64,000 nucleotides of DNA from Pseudomonas viridiflava (GTDB lineage: Bacteria > Pseudomonadota > Gammaproteobacteria > Pseudomonadales > Pseudomonadaceae): positions 496,001-560,000 of the forward strand of contig NZ_UUON01000004.1 in NCBI RefSeq assembly GCF_900590885.1, read 5' to 3'. A program made the translations under genes and the position numbers. Under the pieces are notes generated by a model. The model was not told the DNA's origin. It did no database searches and saw nothing but the letters and a program-made list of their open reading frames with translations. Shown one piece after another: positions 61,501 through 64,000 of the stretch. Position 1 is the first letter of the stretch; each line of letters opens with the position of its first letter.

Positions 61501-61926
61501 TCAGTCCTGCGCAAAAATAAAATCGGCAGGCAACAACTCACGCATGCGCGCGCGAATAGCCGCTACCTGTGGTTCGGTGTACGGCTGTGCCGGGTGCTTG
61601 CCCCACACCGGCGCCGGCCAGGCGGCGTCATCGCGTTTGCGCACGATTACATGCACGTGCAACTGGCTGACCACGTTGCCTAGCGCGCCAATGTTCATCT
61701 TGTCGGCCGCCAAGCCTTCGTTCAGCAACTGCGCCAGGCTGGTCGTCTCTTGCCACAACCGCTGCTGATCGGCGACATCCAGCTGAAACACTTCGCTGAT
61801 AGCGTTTATACGCGGCACCAGGATGAACCAGGGGTAGTTCGAGTCGTTGGACAGCAGCAGGCGGCTCAGCGGGAAGTCCCCGATGACCAGTGTGTCTTGT
61901 TGCAGGCGTTGATCTAAGGCGAACAC
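61501..61926 (-). CDS. HIT-family hydrolase
   Basis: 141 residues from GTG 61926, supported by GGAG eight bases upstream; a GTG at 61935 is too close to that site. The active-site motif reads QLHVHVIV: the middle (catalytic) and last His of the HIT triad remain, while the first is Gln. YPWFILVPRI and NIGALGNVVSQ fit HIT proteins, which cleave nucleotide phosphate links. Operon with slyX. Confidence 0.9.
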   Translation of the reverse strand: MFALDQRLQQDTLVIGDFPLSRLLLSNDSNYPWFILVPRINAISEVFQLDVADQQRLWQETTSLAQLLNEGLAADKMNIGALGNVVSQLHVHVIVRKRDDAAWPAPVWGKHPAQPYTEPQVAAIRARMRELLPADFIFAQD

Positions 61927-62671
61927 CGCGGGCACTCCGTTCGGCAGGTCAGGTTCAGGCGCCCAGCATACCTTCGAATGCGCCCGGCTTCACGGCGAAT
62001 CCCGGGCATTGCAGCAAGAGCCGACGAAAAAATACGCACTCTTTAGAGGCAAGCGAATATCTGGGCTACGCTAAGTCGGGCCTCAACGGGATGCACCAAA
62101 ATGACTCAGCCGTGCCTCAAAGGGATCCGCCGTTTACCCACTCATAAGGGTGAACCGGTAACGTTTTGCTCGAAAGCAGGTTTTTTGTACCTGCGAACAG
62201 GAGTAGCACCTGAGGGTCAAGGCCAAACCAAACGACGTAAAAAGCCCGTGCTTATGCGGTTTTCACACGCCATAAACACTTTTCACGAAAAAATGACATT
62301 CGGTTACCGAGTTGGGCGCGCTTGTTGCATTACCCCCTGTATCGTCGGCAACGGCACTCATTGGGAAGCGGGTGTTACGCGATAAAAAACAGTAGCGTTT
62401 CAATACGGACCCTGGATCGATTCAAACTTTTACACGGGTTTGAAAACTGTATTGAAGTTGTCAGCCCGGTTGCACTCGGGCTGTGAATTTGCGACATGGA
62501 CCTAGCAATTTACGACAGCCTCGTAAAGAAGCTGAAAGGAAAGTTTGGCAAGTATCGTCAATAGGGTCTGCGTGAGATAACTTTGCGCCGACACAAAAAA
62601 GAAAGAGCCGCCCAGATAAAAATACAGGTGGGACGGCAGTACTCTTCTAAAAACCAAAGGAGCAAATCACG
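61927..62671 (+). promoter_or_regulatory. Long upstream region of porin gene
   Basis: About 745 bp with no gene I support. It holds the sigma-54-like site at 62314-62330 and a perfect 7-bp hairpin CAGCCCG / CGGGCTG (62462-62484), so the porin leader could be about 330 bases. The A/T-rich block 62560-62640 precedes an AAAGGAG ribosome site. Confidence 0.45.
62314..62330 (+). promoter_or_regulatory. Candidate sigma-54 promoter of porin gene
   Basis: GGGCGCGCTTGTTGCAT has GG (62315-62316) and GC (62327-62328) exactly 10 bp apart and matches TGGCACG-N4-TTGCW except two positions. P. aeruginosa oprE is known to depend on RpoN, and this gene encodes an OprE-like porin. Confidence 0.5.
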
Positions 62672-63964
62672 ATGCGCGTGATGAAGTGGAGCATGATCGC
62701 CCTGGCTGTTTCAGCAGGCACCTCGCAGTTCGCAATGGCGTCCGCCCAAGACGATTCCAAGGGCTTTATTGAAGACAGTACAGCCAGCATTCTGACTCGT
62801 ACGCTGTACTTCAGTCGTGACCGCCGTAACCACGATGCGGAGCAAAGCCGTATCGAAGAAACCGGTCTGGGCTTCCACGGTCTCTTCAGCTCGGGTTACA
62901 CCCAAGGCACCATCGGTGTCGGTGTCGATGTCATCGGCCTGCTGGGCGTCAAACTCGACAGCGGCAAGGGTCGCGCTGGTACCGGCCTGTTCCCAGAGGG
63001 TTCCGACGGCCGTTCGCAGGACGACTATTCCAAAGCCGGCGCTGCCGTCAAGTTCCGTATTTCCAACACGGTCCTGAAAGTTGGTGATCAATACACCACC
63101 GCTCCAGTGTTCGCCTCCGATGACAGCCGTTTGCTGCCGGAACTGCCACAAGGCGTTTCCATCACCAGCAACGAAATCAAAGATCTGAAACTGGAAGCCG
63201 GTCACTTCACCTCGATCGTTGCCCAGGACCAAACCTACCGCGACAGTATCGCTAGCGCCGAGCCTGGCACAAACCGTGGGCTGCGCGATGCCAACTTCGT
63301 GGGCGGCGTCTACTCCTGGACCCCAGAGATTACTACCAGCCTCTACTACTCGAAAGTCGAAGACTACTGGAAGAAGCTCTACGCCAACGTGAACTGGACC
63401 CACGCACTTAGCGATGACCAATCCGTAGCTGTAGACTTCAACATCTACGACACCAAGAGCGACGGCGCTGGCCTGGTACGTGCTGATAAAGACAGCACGA
63501 CCAAACTCGACAACCGTGCATTCAGCTTGCAGGGTGCGTACACCATTGGCGCTCACACCTTCACCCTGGCAGCACAGAAGGTCAGCGGCGACGGCCAGTA
63601 CGGTTATGGCGTAGACGGCGGCGGCACGATTTTCCTGGCCAACTCCATCGCCCGTTCCGACTTCAACGCTGAAGACGAGAAGTCCTACCAGGCTCGCTAT
63701 GACCTGAACATGGCAACCTTTGGCATCCCCGGCCTGAGCTTCATGACTCGTTACGTGAAAGGTACCGGCGCCAACACCTCTACCACTAACAACGGTAAAG
63801 AGTGGGAACGCGATATCGAAGCCAAATACGTGATCCAGAGCGGCCCAGCCAAAGACCTGAGCCTGCGCGTACGTCAAGCGACCTATCGCTCGTCTGATCA
63901 GGTTTACTCGGGTTCTCTCGACGAACTGCGTCTGATCGCGCAATACCCGCTGAACATCCTGTAA
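62672..63964 (+). CDS. OprD-family outer-membrane porin (OprE/OprQ-like)
   Basis: 430 residues with signal peptide (MRVMKWSMIALAVSAGTSQF AMASA). Start of the mature part, GFIEDSTASILTRTLYFSRDRR, and TGLFPEGSDGRSQDDYSKAGAAVKFR, VEDYWKKLYANVNW and the end AQYPLNIL mark an 18-strand OprD-family barrel, nearer OprE/OprQ than OprD. Synteny (HIT, slyX upstream) is the oprD position of P. aeruginosa. OprD-family channels take up amino acids, peptides or organic acids. ATG 62672 follows AAAGGAG. Confidence 0.92.
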   Translation: MRVMKWSMIALAVSAGTSQFAMASAQDDSKGFIEDSTASILTRTLYFSRDRRNHDAEQSRIEETGLGFHGLFSSGYTQGTIGVGVDVIGLLGVKLDSGKGRAGTGLFPEGSDGRSQDDYSKAGAAVKFRISNTVLKVGDQYTTAPVFASDDSRLLPELPQGVSITSNEIKDLKLEAGHFTSIVAQDQTYRDSIASAEPGTNRGLRDANFVGGVYSWTPEITTSLYYSKVEDYWKKLYANVNWTHALSDDQSVAVDFNIYDTKSDGAGLVRADKDSTTKLDNRAFSLQGAYTIGAHTFTLAAQKVSGDGQYGYGVDGGGTIFLANSIARSDFNAEDEKSYQARYDLNMATFGIPGLSFMTRYVKGTGANTSTTNNGKEWERDIEAKYVIQSGPAKDLSLRVRQATYRSSDQVYSGSLDELRLIAQYPLNIL

Positions 63965-64000
63965 TTGTCGGTTTAATTACAACGATGACTTAAGGCCCAG

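Noticed and set aside
62101..62385. 94-codon frame upstream of the porin gene
   Set aside because: No convincing ribosome site, basic unstructured product, and it covers the sigma-54-like site; probably chance.

Overview
The window is chromosomal DNA from a Pseudomonas of the fluorescens group. Three things point there: codon use that is GC-rich at third positions; gene order matching the conserved Pseudomonas block queC-queE-cpoB-pal-tolBARQ-ybgC-ruvBAC-yebC-aspS ... dps ... slyX-HIT-OprD porin; and many copies of the GTGGGAGGGGGCTTGC palindrome, the REP/REPIN family typical of P. fluorescens. Most of the window is core genome. I see no prophage, insertion sequence, integrase, CRISPR array or rRNA operon.

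Layout. 1-6.1 kb: the end of an EAL-domain protein, a lone imelysin-like lipoprotein gene with a good Fur-box candidate over its promoter, and a 1376-codon DUF6543/dermonecrotic-toxin-like gene on the minus strand. 6.2-14.8 kb: TrkH potassium channel, AraC regulator, Mpo1-like membrane protein, two small proteins of unknown function, an MFS transporter, ArfB, an AroP-like permease, and a 45-residue peptide gene followed by an M29-aminopeptidase-like gene. 14.9-19.8 kb (minus): rluB, DUF1289, scpB, scpA, a Sua5/YciO-type protein and a PHP phosphoesterase. 19.9-25.4 kb (plus): yciB, yciI, a coiled-coil membrane protein, a CpxR-P-A-like envelope stress system and a CaiB/BaiF CoA-transferase.

25.5-32.5 kb: arginine deiminase pathway arcD-arcA-arcB-arcC with a second, divergent arcD paralogue and a DUF5064 gene. 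32.7-40.5 kb: the glycine-responsive regulator gene gcsR and its target operon gcvH-gcvP-sdaA-gcvT. The promoter region between them can be read almost completely: three 18-bp GcsR-type sites, an IHF site and a -24/-12 sigma-54 promoter. 40.9-46.1 kb: cold-shock protein, RDD protein, nadA, an uncharacterised 524-residue protein and a FadL-type outer-membrane channel. 46.5-61.9 kb (mostly minus): tRNA-Lys, queC/queE (queuosine), the Tol-Pal envelope operon, ruvCAB, yebC, aspS, FmdB-type, RHH and Dps genes, slyX and HIT; a plus-strand membrane-anchored cold-shock-domain gene sits inside this block. 62.7-64 kb: an OprE/OprQ-like porin with a long leader and a sigma-54-like promoter.

The locus that best fits a possible undescribed system is 13.4-14.8 kb. 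There a strongly translated acidic 45-mer ending in -MWPF sits behind an AT-rich regulatory region and a leader hairpin, and directly ahead of an M29-type metalloenzyme. I read it as a candidate peptide-modification (RiPP-like) pair, by inference only.
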